A DNA stretch of 55,532 nucleotides, from contig JAAFJB010000013.1 of NCBI GenBank assembly GCA_013297995.1, positions 1-55,532 on the forward strand. The letters are read 5' to 3'. The translations under genes were made by a program, and so were the position numbers. Position 1 is the stretch's first letter. Each line of letters begins with the position of its first letter. This document shows positions 17,004 to 31,300 of the stretch, piece by piece. Below the pieces are notes generated by a model, which saw only the letters and a program-made list of their open reading frames with translations, was not told the origin of the DNA and did no database searches. Source of the DNA: Chitinophagales bacterium. GTDB lineage: Bacteria; Bacteroidota; Bacteroidia; Chitinophagales; Chitinophagaceae.

Positions 17004-18311
17004 ATGAGTAGTTTTGAAGTAAGAGGCGGCAATAGACTAAGCGGTGAAATTATTCCTCAGGGTGCCAAGAATGAGGCATTACAAATTTTATCTGCTGTGG
17101 TGCTCACCAGCGAACCTATTACCCTCTCTAATATTCCCGATATTGTTGACGTTAATTTACTCATTGAATTAATAGCTGAGATGGGTGTTAAAGTAACACG
17201 CATTAACAGCAGTAGCTACTGTTTTCAGGCCGATCAAATTGATGCTGCCTATTTGGCTTCTGAAACTTTTAGAAAAAAAAGTGGCCGATTACGAGGCAGT
17301 GTAATGTTGGCAGGTCCTATGTTGGCTCGTTTTAAGAAAGCTTATATTCCCAAACCTGGTGGCGATAAAATTGGTAGAAGAAGATTAGATACCCATATTA
17401 TTGGATTCCAAAAATTAGGCGCAGATTATGCTTACGATGAAACACTTGCTTGCTTTACCCTTACAACAGGGGGATTAAAAGGCAGTTATATGTTGCTCGA
17501 TGAGCCCTCTGTTACGGGTACCGCTAATATTGTAATGGCGGCTGTTTTAGCAGAAGGCATTACCACTATTTACAACGCAGCCTGTGAACCATACCTGCAA
17601 CAATTATGCGCTATGCTGAACCGGATGGGCGCAAAAATAAGTGGTATTGGCAGCAATCTGTTAACCATAGAAGGGGTAACAAAACTGGTTGGCACAGAAC
17701 ATCGTTTACTTCCCGACATGATTGAGATTGGTAGTTTTATTGGGCTAGCAGCCATGACCAAAAGTGAACTCACCATTAAAGATGCAGGCGTTAAACATTT
17801 AGGTATCATTCCCGAAAAATTTCAGCAGCTTGGTATTGAATTTCAAATTAAGGGGGATGATATTTATATTCCCGCACAAGAATCTTACACCATTCAAACC
17901 TTTATGGATGGTGGCATTTTAACCCTATCCGATCATCCTTGGCCGGGCTTTACACCCGACTTACTAAGTATTGTATTGGTGGTTGCTACACAAGCTATTG
18001 GCAGTGTGCTCATTCACCAAAAAATGTTTGAGAGTCGATTATTTTTTACGGACAAACTCATTGATATGGGTGCCCAAATTATTCTCTGTGATCCGCATAG
18101 GGCAACAGTGATAGGGCTTGGCAGAAAAAATAATTTAAGGGGAATTACCATGAGCAGTCCCGATATTCGTGCGGGACAAGCCCTGTTAATTGCTGCACTT
18201 AGTGCAGAAGGCAAAAGCACTATTCAAAATATTGAGCAGATTGATAGGGGTTATCAGTTTATAGATGAACGATTGAGGAATTTGGGAGCTGATATAAAAA
18301 GAGTTTCATAA
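17004..18311 (+). CDS. murA: UDP-N-acetylglucosamine 1-carboxyvinyltransferase (MurA) with Asp at the usual Cys site
   Basis: MurA transfers enolpyruvate from PEP to UDP-GlcNAc, the first committed step of peptidoglycan synthesis. The EPSP-synthase-like double inside-out barrel is covered at normal length (435). Signatures include GAKNEALQI (K22, N23), RLRGSVMLAGPMLAR, the catalytic loop GGDKIGRRRLDTH, and DIRAGQALLIAAL near the end. Residue 121 in that loop is Asp where E. coli-type enzymes have Cys115, the residue alkylated by fosfomycin. Asp supports catalysis in other bacteria and confers fosfomycin insensitivity. The gene is convergent with the PorP/SprF gene. Confidence 0.95.
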   Translation: MSSFEVRGGNRLSGEIIPQGAKNEALQILSAVVLTSEPITLSNIPDIVDVNLLIELIAEMGVKVTRINSSSYCFQADQIDAAYLASETFRKKSGRLRGSVMLAGPMLARFKKAYIPKPGGDKIGRRRLDTHIIGFQKLGADYAYDETLACFTLTTGGLKGSYMLLDEPSVTGTANIVMAAVLAEGITTIYNAACEPYLQQLCAMLNRMGAKISGIGSNLLTIEGVTKLVGTEHRLLPDMIEIGSFIGLAAMTKSELTIKDAGVKHLGIIPEKFQQLGIEFQIKGDDIYIPAQESYTIQTFMDGGILTLSDHPWPGFTPDLLSIVLVVATQAIGSVLIHQKMFESRLFFTDKLIDMGAQIILCDPHRATVIGLGRKNNLRGITMSSPDIRAGQALLIAALSAEGKSTIQNIEQIDRGYQFIDERLRNLGADIKRVS

Positions 18312-18336
18312 ACACAGAGTTCTTTAAGATTCATAC

Positions 18337-19380
18337 CTACCACAGATTCCTCGGACACCAATCTCCAAACTTATTTCCAAGTAAAAACCCAAATACTATT
18401 TCATGAGTACCCTTACTCACCATATTTATTTTGGAAGTTTGCAAATCGTAAGAATACCCAATGTTGATGGTATTACTCAAATTTACTCCTAACATAGCTG
18501 CATAACCATCTTGGTATCTATATGAAGCCCCGATCCATAACAAATCTTGGTATTGCAGTTTCCCATTTATATCGAAACCAATTGGGAGTGGACTAATATA
18601 CCGGATTAAAATAGATGGGAGAAATGATACATCATCGGAAACAGGAATACGATAACCAGCACTTAGGAATAAATGAGGCACCAATCTACCTTTTGTTAGT
18701 GCAATTTCATTATTAGAAAAAGCAACATTTTGAGGAATTATTTGTTGCGCAGATAATCCGATAAAATATTCTTTCGAATAAAGCCACAAGCCAGCACTTA
18801 TATCGGGTTTAATTCTATTTAACACCCCACTTCCTACCACAGCTGGGTCTATTAAAGTAGCTCCAAAATTCAATTTGCGTGCATCCAAACTCAAATTAGT
18901 AAACCCTGCAGAAATTCCACCCGATAAATTCGTTGTAGGTGATAACCCAATATGATAGGAATAAGTACCATAAGCTGCAAATCTATTCAATGGACCCGTT
19001 TTATCATTGATGATTGTAAACCCAACACCTTGGTGTGGATCTGCAGCCTGATAATTGCGCCAATAGGCTTGTCCACGTGGATTCTGCCCTCTAGCCTTAA
19101 AGCCAGTAGCTGAAGTATTTTCATATGCACTTTTTTTTAATGGACCCTGCACGGTGATATAACTAGTAACTGGTGCGTCCTGTAATCCCACCCATTGCAT
19201 GCGGTGACTTGCTTTTACATCCCAATAATTTTCAATTCCAGCTACAGCCGGATTAATCATGTAGTTGTTTAAAATATATTGGGTATAATATGGGCGTTGC
19301 TGTGCAGATGCAAATAATACAACTAAACAAGAAATAGCACAAAGCCCAATTTTTCTACTTAATAATTGTAACAGAGCCAT
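18337..19380 (-). CDS. PorP/SprF family type IX secretion outer-membrane protein
   Basis: A signal peptide ending ASA before QQRP is followed by the family opening YYTQYILNNYMINPAVAG and a predicted outer-membrane beta-barrel (WVGLQDAPVTSY, GVGFTIINDKTGP, GYSYDL). SprF-type proteins are required for surface localisation of a partner large adhesin with a type B C-terminal domain. The partner here is the giant gene upstream, whose stop codon overlaps this gene's start by 26 bases. Translational coupling is likely. The length of 347 is typical. Confidence 0.92.
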   Translation of the reverse strand: MALLQLLSRKIGLCAISCLVVLFASAQQRPYYTQYILNNYMINPAVAGIENYWDVKASHRMQWVGLQDAPVTSYITVQGPLKKSAYENTSATGFKARGQNPRGQAYWRNYQAADPHQGVGFTIINDKTGPLNRFAAYGTYSYHIGLSPTTNLSGGISAGFTNLSLDARKLNFGATLIDPAVVGSGVLNRIKPDISAGLWLYSKEYFIGLSAQQIIPQNVAFSNNEIALTKGRLVPHLFLSAGYRIPVSDDVSFLPSILIRYISPLPIGFDINGKLQYQDLLWIGASYRYQDGYAAMLGVNLSNTINIGYSYDLQTSKINMVSKGTHEIVFGFLLGNKFGDWCPRNLW

Positions 19381-22300
19381 TTAATATTTTTTGTCCATTT
19401 TTAGGGTCAATGATATAATAATAAGTTCCAATAGGCAATGATTTTTCTTTATAAAAACCATTCCATTCAATTCCAGATCTTTTTGATTCAAATAGCCTGA
19501 TACCATATCGATCAAAAATACTTACTACGGCTTCAGGATATACGTTTAGATAGGTGATTTTCCATGTATCATTTATTCCATCGCCATTGGGGGAAAATGC
19601 ATTGGGAATAATCAACCCATCTACAACCTGTACCATAATGGTATCAGTACTTATACAAGTATTTATATCTACTGCTTGAACAATATATTGTGTTAATGAA
19701 GAAGGATTTGCAATAGGCTTAGCAGTTGAAGCATTGGTAAGTGTATTAACTGGAGTCCAACTCCAAGTATTAATGCCTGAACCTACTGAATTTGCAGTCA
19801 ATTGAATAGGTTGGCCCTTAATCATCAGGGTGTCATTTCCTGCATTTATAATAGGATTGGCATGTATCACCATTGTTAAAATTACAGAGGAAACGGTATC
19901 TTCTGCGGGACAAGTAATAGAGGAAGCCATTCGAACGCTTACCTGATCCTTATTTTTTAAACTATTCAATTGAAAGCTTACGCCCGAAGCAATAGGTACA
20001 TTGTTAACCAGCCATATAATGTTTGGGGCTGAACCTCCATTGGTTAGCAACGCATTGAAGCGGGCAACAGAACCCTCACAAAAAGCAGGCTTTTCTGCTT
20101 GAATGGTAACACTCGTTGATACTGTATCAACCACAATAAACCTAATAGCAACAGATACTGCGGTATCATTGGTAACACAGTTTGCATTACTACGTAGCGT
20201 AACTGTTACACTATCACCATTCGATAACTTATTGGTGGAGAGAGAAGGCGCATTAATGCCAGAAACTATATTCCCGTTGATACGCCAAATATAAGTTGGA
20301 TCCAAGCCACCATTGGTAGGCACGGCTAATATTCGTACAGAATCCCCCATACATGAAGATAGTTTTGTACTACTAACAACAACACTTGGTGTTAGGGGTG
20401 GGCAATTTTCATAAGCTCCCATATCAATTCCTATGCCTGTTGGTCTGCTTGTTCGGGTAATATCTGTAACTGGACTATTTACATTTGTTGCTTTGTCAAT
20501 TGCTTTACTAGCAGGTTGTAATGAAAGACCATCATCAAGTGTGCCAAAAATTCCATCAGAACCCGCATCGTTTGTAGTGTTCTTAAAAAGTGGATTAGCA
20601 TTTATATTACCCGCACCTATAATACTTCCATCTGTAAGTGAATATTGAAATTCTATTGAAGAATTAATGCTATTCACTATACTATTCCCTACTAAAGCAG
20701 TGTTCCCATAAAGAATACTATTTCGGATTTTTATTGCTTTATTATTCTGTAAAGCAAGAGCACCACCATAGCCAGACGAATTTCCAGATATCGTACAATT
20801 CATTAAACTAAATTCACCAGATTCAAATGCAAATATGGCACCGCCAAAATTATTCTCATCATTGCCTGCTGTATTTTTTGAGAAAACAGTATTTACAAAT
20901 TCCTTATTGAAATTTGGACTATATGCTAATACCGCCCCTCCTACTAGCCTTGCCTTATTATTAATGAAATAACAGCTCGAGATAGAGGGGTTAGCAACCT
21001 GGTCTACTATTCCTAATGCACCGCCATAGTTGGCACTATTTGAATCGAATAAAATATTGCTCACAATTCCATTGAATGATCCTCCAATCAACAATCCACC
21101 TCCAATTTGTTTGCTGGTTTCTATTGTATTTTGATTAAAAGAGTTTGCACCTATAATAACGAATCCATCAATAATTGCCGAGCCAGATTTTACAGCCATT
21201 ACTTGGTATACATTATCAATGTCATTATTCTTTATACCAATATCCCCACTCAAAATACTTGAACTAGAAGACCATAATTGAGAAGGTCTCTCCAATATAC
21301 TGGCCTCAAAGCCAACAAACCCACCATAGAGATTTACATTTCTAGGTAATGAAAAAGAGGCAAATCTGTTAGAAGTATTGGTTGGTTTATAAGTACCCTT
21401 TGCTACCCATATCTCGCTACCAGGAGATGCAACCGCAATAGCAGATTGAAGATCATTAAAAGCATTTTCCCAGCTGGTTCCATCATTCTTACCACTAGCC
21501 AATTCTTTCACGAATAATTTTTGACTACAATCCCTTACCCTAATAAAAATTGGCACACTCTCTACTAAAGCAGTATTTAAGCAATTCGCATTACTGGTTA
21601 GTACACATATAATTTTTGCACTATCCTTTAGCTTGCCAGGAATAAATATTGAGCTATTGGCTCCTGCATTTACACCATCTATTTTCCATTGATATTGTGG
21701 TGTTGTACCACCATGTACCGTTGTTGCTTGAAAAATAGTAGTTGAGTCAGAACATATATTCTTAGATTCTGCCGTAATCAAAATGATAGGCGTTACACTT
21801 CCATTTTGCAATCGTATTCCATTACTCTTAATGGTTTTATTTATTGCGCAGCCTCCTGCATTTGTAACCCTTAACTCTATGCTATCACCAGTAACTGGAG
21901 TATTTAGTGTAAAGCCATTTTGATGATTGCTTACCACTACATTGTTTACAACCCATTGATAAGTGGCTAACGCATCTATATTCACAGTTTTGGCCGTAAA
22001 AGATATTGGATTGTTTCCGCAAGTGCTTGAAGAAGAAGCATTAATTGTTATTGCTGGTGCATTTGTATCATCTACCTGTAAATTAAGTGCATTTGAAATA
22101 ACTAAGCTATCTGTTTGGCATAGGTTAGATGATTTCATTACTACCGTTACAACATCTAAATTCTTAAACTGCGTACCTGTGTACTGAGGACTATTGGTTC
22201 CAACAATTTGATTGTTTACACGCCAAGTATAGATGGGTGTGGCGTCTGCATTAGCTGCAATTGCTTGTAAGGTAACCGGAACACCAGTGCAAATTTTAGG

Positions 22301-25300
22301 TAGCGTAGAATCTATATACACAGATGGAGTAACAATATCTCTAACATTAATCGTTAAGGAATTACTTGTATAAGTATCTATTAACTGACATGTGTTGTTT
22401 GCTGTTATTTTGGCTGTTACAATATCACTATTTCTAAGATTAACTGTACTAAATGTATTTTCATTTGAATTACCTGTTACAGGTTGTGCATTAATCATCC
22501 ATTGATACATAGGGTTACTGCCCGCATTTGTGGCTGTAGCCTTAAATCTTAAGGTTGAGTCTTTACAAATCGTAGTAGTACTACTCGAAATAGTAACCGA
22601 TGCAGCAATATTAGGGTTTACAATCATTGATATCATGTCTGATCCTATAGAATTGTAAGCTTGGCAAGTATTGTTTGCAGTTAATATTGCAGTGATTTTG
22701 TCGCCATTTGCCAAACTATTAGTAGTATAATTCGTGCTATTTGTACCAACATTGATATTATTTACTTTCCATTGAACAACTGGAGCTGAACCAGCATTAT
22801 TTAGCAAAGCCTCGAAGTTAACAGCACTGCCCGCACAAATTTGATATTTACTAGCTACTAACTTTATGGTTGGGTTTTGTTGAGTAGTAACACTTATAGC
22901 AATTGTATTACTACTTGCAGAAGCTATTGCCTGACAAGTAGCATTAGAACGTATGGTTACTTGTACAACATCTTTATCAGACAAGGATGCACTACTAAAC
23001 GTACTTGTATTGGAGCCAACTTGTGCATTGTTTACAAACCATTGATAGGTAGGCGTACTACCTGCATTGATAGAACTGGCATTGAATATAACGTTTGTAC
23101 CAGCGCAAATAGTAGTTGCAGAAGATATGATTGAAACCGATGGAATTGTATTGGCAGTAACAGAGATTGGAATAATAGCGCTACTAGCAGTTGAAGTAGT
23201 TTGGCAACTATTATTAGCAGATAGTACCACCTGTACAGCATCTCCATTTACTAAGCTAGTATTATTATAGGTTGTACTATTGGTTCCAACATTTATTCCA
23301 TTAAGCTTCCACTGATACACTGGGCTTGCGCCCCCGTTTACACTACTTGCAGTAAACAACACCCCTACATTTTCACATATAGCGGTACTTGATGCAGTTA
23401 CACTAACCGTTGGCGTTAGGTTGGAAATAACTTGCAAAGTAACTGCATTACTAGCTGCCAATGAATTAGTTTGGCAAATGTTATTTGCAGTCATTTGAGC
23501 TGTAACTACATCATTGTTACTAAGATTGCTAGCAGTGAACGTATTACTATTCGTTCCAACATTATTTCCATTAATCTTCCATTGATAAATTGGGTTTGAG
23601 CCACCATTGGTTGGAAATGCCGTAAACGTTATGCCTTCTCCTGAACATAAAATAGTTTTAGTTGCACTAATAGTTACGAGTGGGGTAACATTACTATTTG
23701 TGAGTGCGGGCAAGGCATAAGTTACGTTTGTGCTTGATAAGCAAGCCGCATTACTAACTACATTTAACGAAACAATATCTCCTTCCGAAGGATTAGTAAG
23801 CGTATAAGTTGCACTATTCGAACCAACTGAATTATTATTTAGTTTCCAATTGTATATGGGAGTAATACCACCATTGGTAATATTGGCTGTATAAGTAATC
23901 GAATTGTTTGCACAAATAGCAGTTGCCGTTGCTGTTACTGAAACAGCAGGCACAATAAATGAATTTACTTGTATCGATATTGGGCTACTATTTGCAGTTG
24001 TGAAGTTTAAACATGATTGATTGGAAGTCATATCAACAGTAACAATGTCAGAACTTGATAGCGCATTGGTGCTAAATACAGTGCTATTATTACCTACCGC
24101 AATTCCATTGACTCTCCATTGATACAAAGGATTCGCACCTTCATTCGTAGCAGTGGCTGTAAATGCAACCAAAGCCCCTGCACAAATAGTAGTATTGCTT
24201 GCCAAAACAGAAACTGTTGGATTAACTTTTGTGGCAATATTTGCACTGATGCTATTGCTGGTTACACTTGCTACCGTTTGACAAGTATTGTTGGGTATGA
24301 CCTCAACTAGCACTACTTGTCCGTTAGTAAGTGTTGTACTACTAAAAGAAGATTGATTTAGCCCAACATTTACGCCATCCACTTTCCATTGATAAGTAGG
24401 GTTGGTGCCGCCGTTGGTAACCGTAGCCGAAAAACTTGCATTCGACCCTTCACAAATTCCGGCCGCATCGGCAACAATTTGTACAGATGGAATAATATTA
24501 CTCGTTACTTTCATTAAGATGCTATTACTGGTTGCAGTAGCAGCATTCACACAATTTAAGCTACTGGTTAATACTACGTCAATAACATCGCTGTTCGATA
24601 GTGTGCTTGTTGTATAAGTAGCAGCCGTTTCACCATTTATATTATTCCCATTTTTTCGCCATTGATAATTAGGTGTTTGCCCACCATTTGTAGGCGTTGC
24701 TGTAAATACAACGCTTGTTCCGGCACAAATGGTACTAGCCGAAGTAGAAATGCTTACCAGAGGCGTAACATTTCCATTTACTAAAGTAATTGTGGGGCTA
24801 GTTGCATTGAGTGAACCTCCTGGGCAAATACGATTACCACTCATCGTAATTTTTACTGCATCATTTGCAACAGGGCTATTCAAAGTAAAAGTTTGTGGAT
24901 TACCATCACCAACAGTAAAAGGACCTTGATCCACATTATTTAAAAACCACCTATATGTTTTACTATTTGTTGCAATAGTTGGATCGGGTGTAGCGGTAAA
25001 AACAATCGGGTTGCCCGCACAAACTGTTGAAGCACTTGCCGTTAAGCTTACTGAAAAATTTCTTTGGTTTTGCCCAATAAGGGTAATGGTATTGCTATTT
25101 GCAGTAGCAGTGGTTTGGCAAGTATTATTTGCTGTAAGTATTACATCAATTACATCTCCATTATTAGGGCTAAAAATTTGATACTCGGTATTGTTTGCAC
25201 CCACATTTACACCATTCACCCTCCATTGATAGGTAGGCGTTGCACCTCCATTGGTGGGGGTTGCGAGAAATTTCATCGTTCCTGGACTACCAATACAAAA

Positions 25301-28300
25301 AGGGTTTCCACCTATTAAGAGAGTTATAGAAACAGAGGGAGTTACCCCTGCATTAACAATCATGGTAATATTGTTACTAGTAACTGTTGTAGTTGTTTGA
25401 CAAGGGTTATTAGCCGTCATTACAACACTCACCACGTCATTGTTGTTCAAAGAAGTAGTGGTATAGCTTGCGCTATTGGTTCCTACGTTAATACCATTTA
25501 CCTTCCACTGATACGATGGTGCTACACCACCATTTACCGGAGTAGCTGTAAATACCACACTGGTTCCCCTACATATATTGTTGGCGCTTGATGCAATAGA
25601 TACCGATGGCACCACGTTCGGGTTAACGGTCATTGTAATATTGTTGCTATTAACAAGCGCTATTGTTTGGCAGGTGTTATTTGCAGTAAGTGTTGCCGAA
25701 ACAATATCGTTGTTGGCTACTGTTGGTGCAGTATATGCATTGCCGCCGCTACCAACATTGGCCCCATTTAGTTTCCATTGAATGAGTGGATTGGTTCCTC
25801 CATTAGCAACCACTGCAGAAAAAGTTGCTCCAGCTCCAGCACAAATAGTAGTTGCATTAGCAGCTATAGTGAGTGAAGGCACAAGATTATTTTTTACCGT
25901 CATTACCAAAGGGGCACTCAATGCGGTAGCAGTGGTTTGGCAAGTATTATTAGCCAACACTACTACAGTTACAATATCCCCCGAAGCAAGTGTAGCATTT
26001 GAATAGGTATCACTATTAGTGCCAACATTTACACCATTTAATTTCCATTGATACGCTGGTAGTGAACCCGCATTATTTGCTAGTGCAGCAAAGCTAACAT
26101 TTGTATTGGCACAAACCGTAGAGGCTAGCGTTGACACACTCACTGTAGGAGTAACATTATTATTTACTGCTACACTAATACCATTACTAATTGATGTATT
26201 GCTTGTTTGGCAAGTATTATTTGATGTGAGTACCACCGAAATAATATCTGAACTACTTAAGGTATTCGTAGTAAAAATAGCACTGTTACTCCCCACATTA
26301 TTACCATTGATTCGCCACTGATATGCAGGTGCAGCACCACCATTAACGGGTGTAGCTGTAAAGTTTACAGCTGTACCCGAGCAAATGGTACTTGCCGAGG
26401 ATGATATACTTACACTGGGTGCCAGGTTGTTAACAACACTTATAGGAATATCGTTGCTAATAGCATTAGGAGATACTGTACAACTTGCATTACTTACCAA
26501 TGATACACTATATATCTCTCCATTAGCTATGTTAGTAGCCGTATAATTAGCTAAAGTTGCACCAGCGATATTTACACCGTTTTTCCTCCATTGATAACTT
26601 GGCCCCACCCCCCCATTTGTTGGTGTAGCGGTAAACGTTACGGGGGTATTATTACAAATAGATGTTGCACTGGCATTAATAACTACCGCTGGTGTTACAT
26701 TGGCATTTGATAGTGTAATGGTATTACTATTTATGGTAGCTATAGATTGACAAGTATTATTGGTTGTTACCACTACACTAATAGCCATTCCTGCAGTTGG
26801 GTTACTTAACCCATAACTACTACTGTTAACTCCTACATTGTTTCCGTTCAATTTCCATTGATATACAGGAGCAGCACCTGCATTAGCCGCTGTTGCCGTA
26901 AACAATATTGGTGCAGCACCACAAACACTGTTACTATTGGAAGATATCGTAACCGTAGGCGTTACAATAGGATTCACTGTTATAGTAATACCCGCACTGC
27001 TAGAAGTGGCTGTTGTTTGACAACTATTATTTGCCGTTAATACTACCGTAAATACATCACCCGAATTTATACTAGCAGTTGTATAGCTTGCATTTACGGC
27101 ACCTGCTATGTCTATACCATTTTTCTTCCATTGATATGCAGGTGAGGATCCACCATTAGTAGGTGTAGCAGTAAATAGCACATTATCTCCGGCACAAATA
27201 GTTGTAACCGAAGCCGAAATAGATACAGATGGTGTAACAGGTGTATTAGCTGTTACAGTTACAGCACTACTGGTAGCAGAAGAAACTTGTTGACACATAT
27301 TGTTAGCAACCATAGTAACCGATACAGTAGAACCAGAGCTAATATTGTTGGCGGTATAAGATGAATTAGTTGCTCCACCTATAGGTACATTATTAAGCAG
27401 CCATTGATAAGTAGGTAAGGATCCGCCATTAACAGGTGTAGCAGTAAATGAAATATTTGAACCAACGCAATATGGATTTGGAGAAGCCGCAACTGTTACA
27501 CTGGGAACCAGCACTGGATTAACAGTCATATTAATGGCATTACTAGTAGCAGTGCTAGAAGTTTGACAGGTATTGTTGCTAGTTAATACAACGGTTACCA
27601 ACACACCATTTACCAACCCATTTGAACTATAGGTATTGGCATTAGTTCCTACATTCGTGCCATTAACTTTCCATTGATAAGAAGGTGAACTACCTGGGTT
27701 AGTGGGCGTTGCTGTAAAATTTACATTTGTTGAAGCACATATAGTTGTGGCATCACTAACGATAGTAACAGATGGAGTAATATTAGCGATAACATTTGCG
27801 GTAATGGAATTACTTACAGCAGTGGGTGAACTTTGACAAGCGTTATTGGTTGTTAAAACAACTCTAAATACATCCCCTTGCACTGCTGTAGTTGTACTAT
27901 AAGTGCTATTGATTGCCCCGGGAATATTTGACCCATTCTTTTGCCATTGATATGCAGGTGTAGTTCCCCCATTAGTAGGTGTTGCAGTGAAGCTAATAGA
28001 TGAACCAGCACAAATAGTAGTTGCGGCACTAGTAATATTAACCGATGGAGTAAGGTTTGCATTGATTACCATGCTAACCTGATTGCTTTGTGCAACAGCT
28101 ACTGATTGACATGCATTATTTGCTGTTATTCTTACCCTTACAATATCTCCTTGTAGCAGGCTTGTTGATACAAAGCTATTACTATTTGTACCCGCATTTA
28201 ACCCATTAACCGTCCATTGATACACTGGAGAAGACCCTCCATTTACTGGCGTAGCTGTAAATGTAACCGATGTGCCCGCACATACAGCAGTTGCCGAGGC

Positions 28301-31300
28301 ACCAATTGTTACCGATGGGGTTACAATAGCATTTACCACCATTGTAATGGCATTGCTGGTAGCTGTTGGAGTAGTTTGACAGTTATTATTGGCTGTAAGT
28401 ACCACTGAAACTACATCTCCATTAACCAATGTACTGTTCGAATAAGTGGTACTATTGGTTCCAACATTGTTTCCATTAAGTTTCCATTGATATACTGGTG
28501 AAGTTCCACCATTTACTGGTGTAGCAGCAAATATTACGGTTGTACCTGTACATATTGTGGTAGCAGAGGCATTGATAGAAACCGTTGGTACTAAATTCGA
28601 TTGTACCGACATGTTTATGGGTGCACTTGTTGCATTATTTGTACTTCTACAATTTGCATTGCTTGTTAACACACACCGAATAGCATCTACATCAACAAAG
28701 CCTGTTCCTGCAACAGCAGAATAAGTACTACTATTCGCTCCACTAATGTTTAATCCATTTTTTGTCCACTGAAAACCCGGTGTAGCACCTCCATTTGTAG
28801 GTATTGCTGTAAAATTTACAGTTGTATTATTACAAACGGTTGTGGCACTTGCCGCAATAGTGATGCTAGGTGTAACAGTTGTATTACCAAGTATAATTGG
28901 AGTGCTCGTAACTGTTTGATTTCCCGATGGGCAAGTAAAGGAGCTTGAATAGACTACTTTAACTTCTTGACCTGCAATTGGTGATGCAAGTGTATAGGTT
29001 GCGCTATTCGTACCAACATCTACATTATTAAGTTTCCATTGATAGGTAGGCGTAGTTCCTGCAACATTTGGCGAAGCAGTAAATGTAATTGGATCGCCGC
29101 CACATATATTTATAGAAGAAGCGGCTACAGTTACAGCATTGGTAATATTTGCTTGTACCGCCATAGTAACAACATTGCTATTTACTATTCCAATTGTTTG
29201 ACAAGCGTTGTTGGGTGTCATCTCTACCCTAATAGCGTCCCCTTGTACCAATCCCGCGCTACTATAAGTAGCAGCGGTTGCTCCACCAATAGTTGCACCG
29301 TTTCTAAACCATCGATAAGTTGGTGATATGCCACCATTTGTGGGTGTTGCAGTGAAGTTTACGCTTGTACCTGCACATATTGTAGTAGCAGATGCAGCAA
29401 TTGTTACACTTGGCACCAAAATAGGGTTAACAGTTATAGTTATACTATTGCTGGTTACCGAAGCAATTGACTGGCAAGTATTGTTAGCGGTCATAACCAC
29501 TGTAACTATATCTCCATTAATGAGTGAGTTTGAAACAAAACTTGCAGTGTTTGTTCCAACATTATTACCATTAATCCTCCATTGATACACTGGAGTACTT
29601 CCGCCATTAACAGATGTTGCAGTGAAAGTGACCGAAGTGCCAGCACAGATACTGGTTGCAGAAGCATTTATGGAAACAGTAGGGGTGAGTACTGGATTTA
29701 CACCCATTGTAATGGGAGCACTAAGTACAGGTCTTGGACTCGCGCAGGTATTACTGCTCGTCATGCTAACCCTAACTAAATCACCATTTGAAATATTGGT
29801 GCCAGCTATAGCATTAAAAGTACTGCTGGTTTCGCCAAGAATATTTGTACCATTTCTAGTCCATTGATACGTTGGTGTTGTACCCCCATTTGTAGGTATA
29901 GCGGTAAACTGTAAATTTGATCCCGAGCAGGCGGGGTTTGTACCAGTTGTTAAGGTTGAAGATACACTAGCTGTAACAAGTGCGTTTACAATTAGCGTAA
30001 TTGGTGTACTTGTTATTGTAGAGCTGGTTGCGCAAGAAATACTACTAGTTAATACACATCTAATTAGGTCGCCATTTACAAATGTAGTTCCTGCAGTTCC
30101 TGTAAAAACAGATCCAGTTGCACCAGATATATTCACACCATTTCTCGTCCATTGGTAGGTTGGCGTAGTTCCTGGGTTAGTAGGTGTAGCAGTAAAGCTA
30201 ATAGTTGTACCATTACATGCAGGGTTTGTGCCACTTGTTACTGCAATACTTATTGTTGGTGTTACTAACGTATTAACCGTTGTTGTTATGGCATTGCTTG
30301 TTGCAACAACTGTACCTAAACATGCGGGGGTACTCGAAAATATGCAGCGAATAATATCACCATTTAAAACATCGGTACCTGCTGTTGCCGCATAAGTTGC
30401 CGATGTTGCCCCCGATAAATTTACCCCGTTTTTTGTCCATTGATAGCTTGGTGCACTACCGGCATTAGTAGGTGTAGCCGTATAACTAAGTGAAGATCCT
30501 GTACATGAAGGATTAGACCCAGCGGTTAATGCAATAGCAACAGTTGGTGCAGTAACTGTTTGTACCGACATTGAAATTGAATTACTGGTAACAGTAGTAG
30601 GTGATGCACATACTGCATTGCTGTTTACTACGCATCTTATAACATCTCCTTGTACAATATTTGTACCAGCGTTTGCAGTGTAAGTTGCCGATGTTGCGCC
30701 AGATATATTAACCCCGTTTCTTGTCCATTGATAGCTTGGTGTAACTCCCCCATTGGTTACCGTTGCAGTATAAACTAAGTTTGTGCCATTGCAAGCTGGA
30801 TTAGCACCTGTAGTTAAAGCTATGCTAACACTTGGAACAAGTACCGGATTTACAGTTATTGTTTTGGAAGCTACTACGGTACCACAATTCCCCCCCATAC
30901 TTGTTAAGGTTAGCGTAATTGGTGTAGCTGAATTTGAAGCGGCTGTAAAAGTTGCAATATTTGGCGTTGAGCCAGTATTGTTACTAAAGGTTCCACTAGT
31001 GGCAGTCCAAATAGCACCAGTTGCACCTCCCCCAGATGTTCCTCCTAATGCTGCTGATGTTGCACCCTGGCAAATTGCAGCAATAGCACTTCCCACATTT
31101 ATTGTTGGGTTTCTATTTACATTCAACACTACACAACCTGTCCAAAAAGCTGTTCCACAAGCGGGGCTACCAGTGGGTGTTATTTTACAAGCAAAAACCC
31201 TTATTCCCGTAAAATTTGATGCCGGTGTAATTGAAGTGGTTCCAAACCCTGTTCCATGTGTTCCATTTACAGCCGCAATCCATCCAGCTGGTGGAGTGAG

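Noticed and set aside
21530..30850. Regularly spaced repeats that might be a CRISPR array or VNTR
   Set aside because: The period is about 270-290 bp and encodes 34 divergent protein domains in one open frame. There are no short identical repeats with unique spacers.
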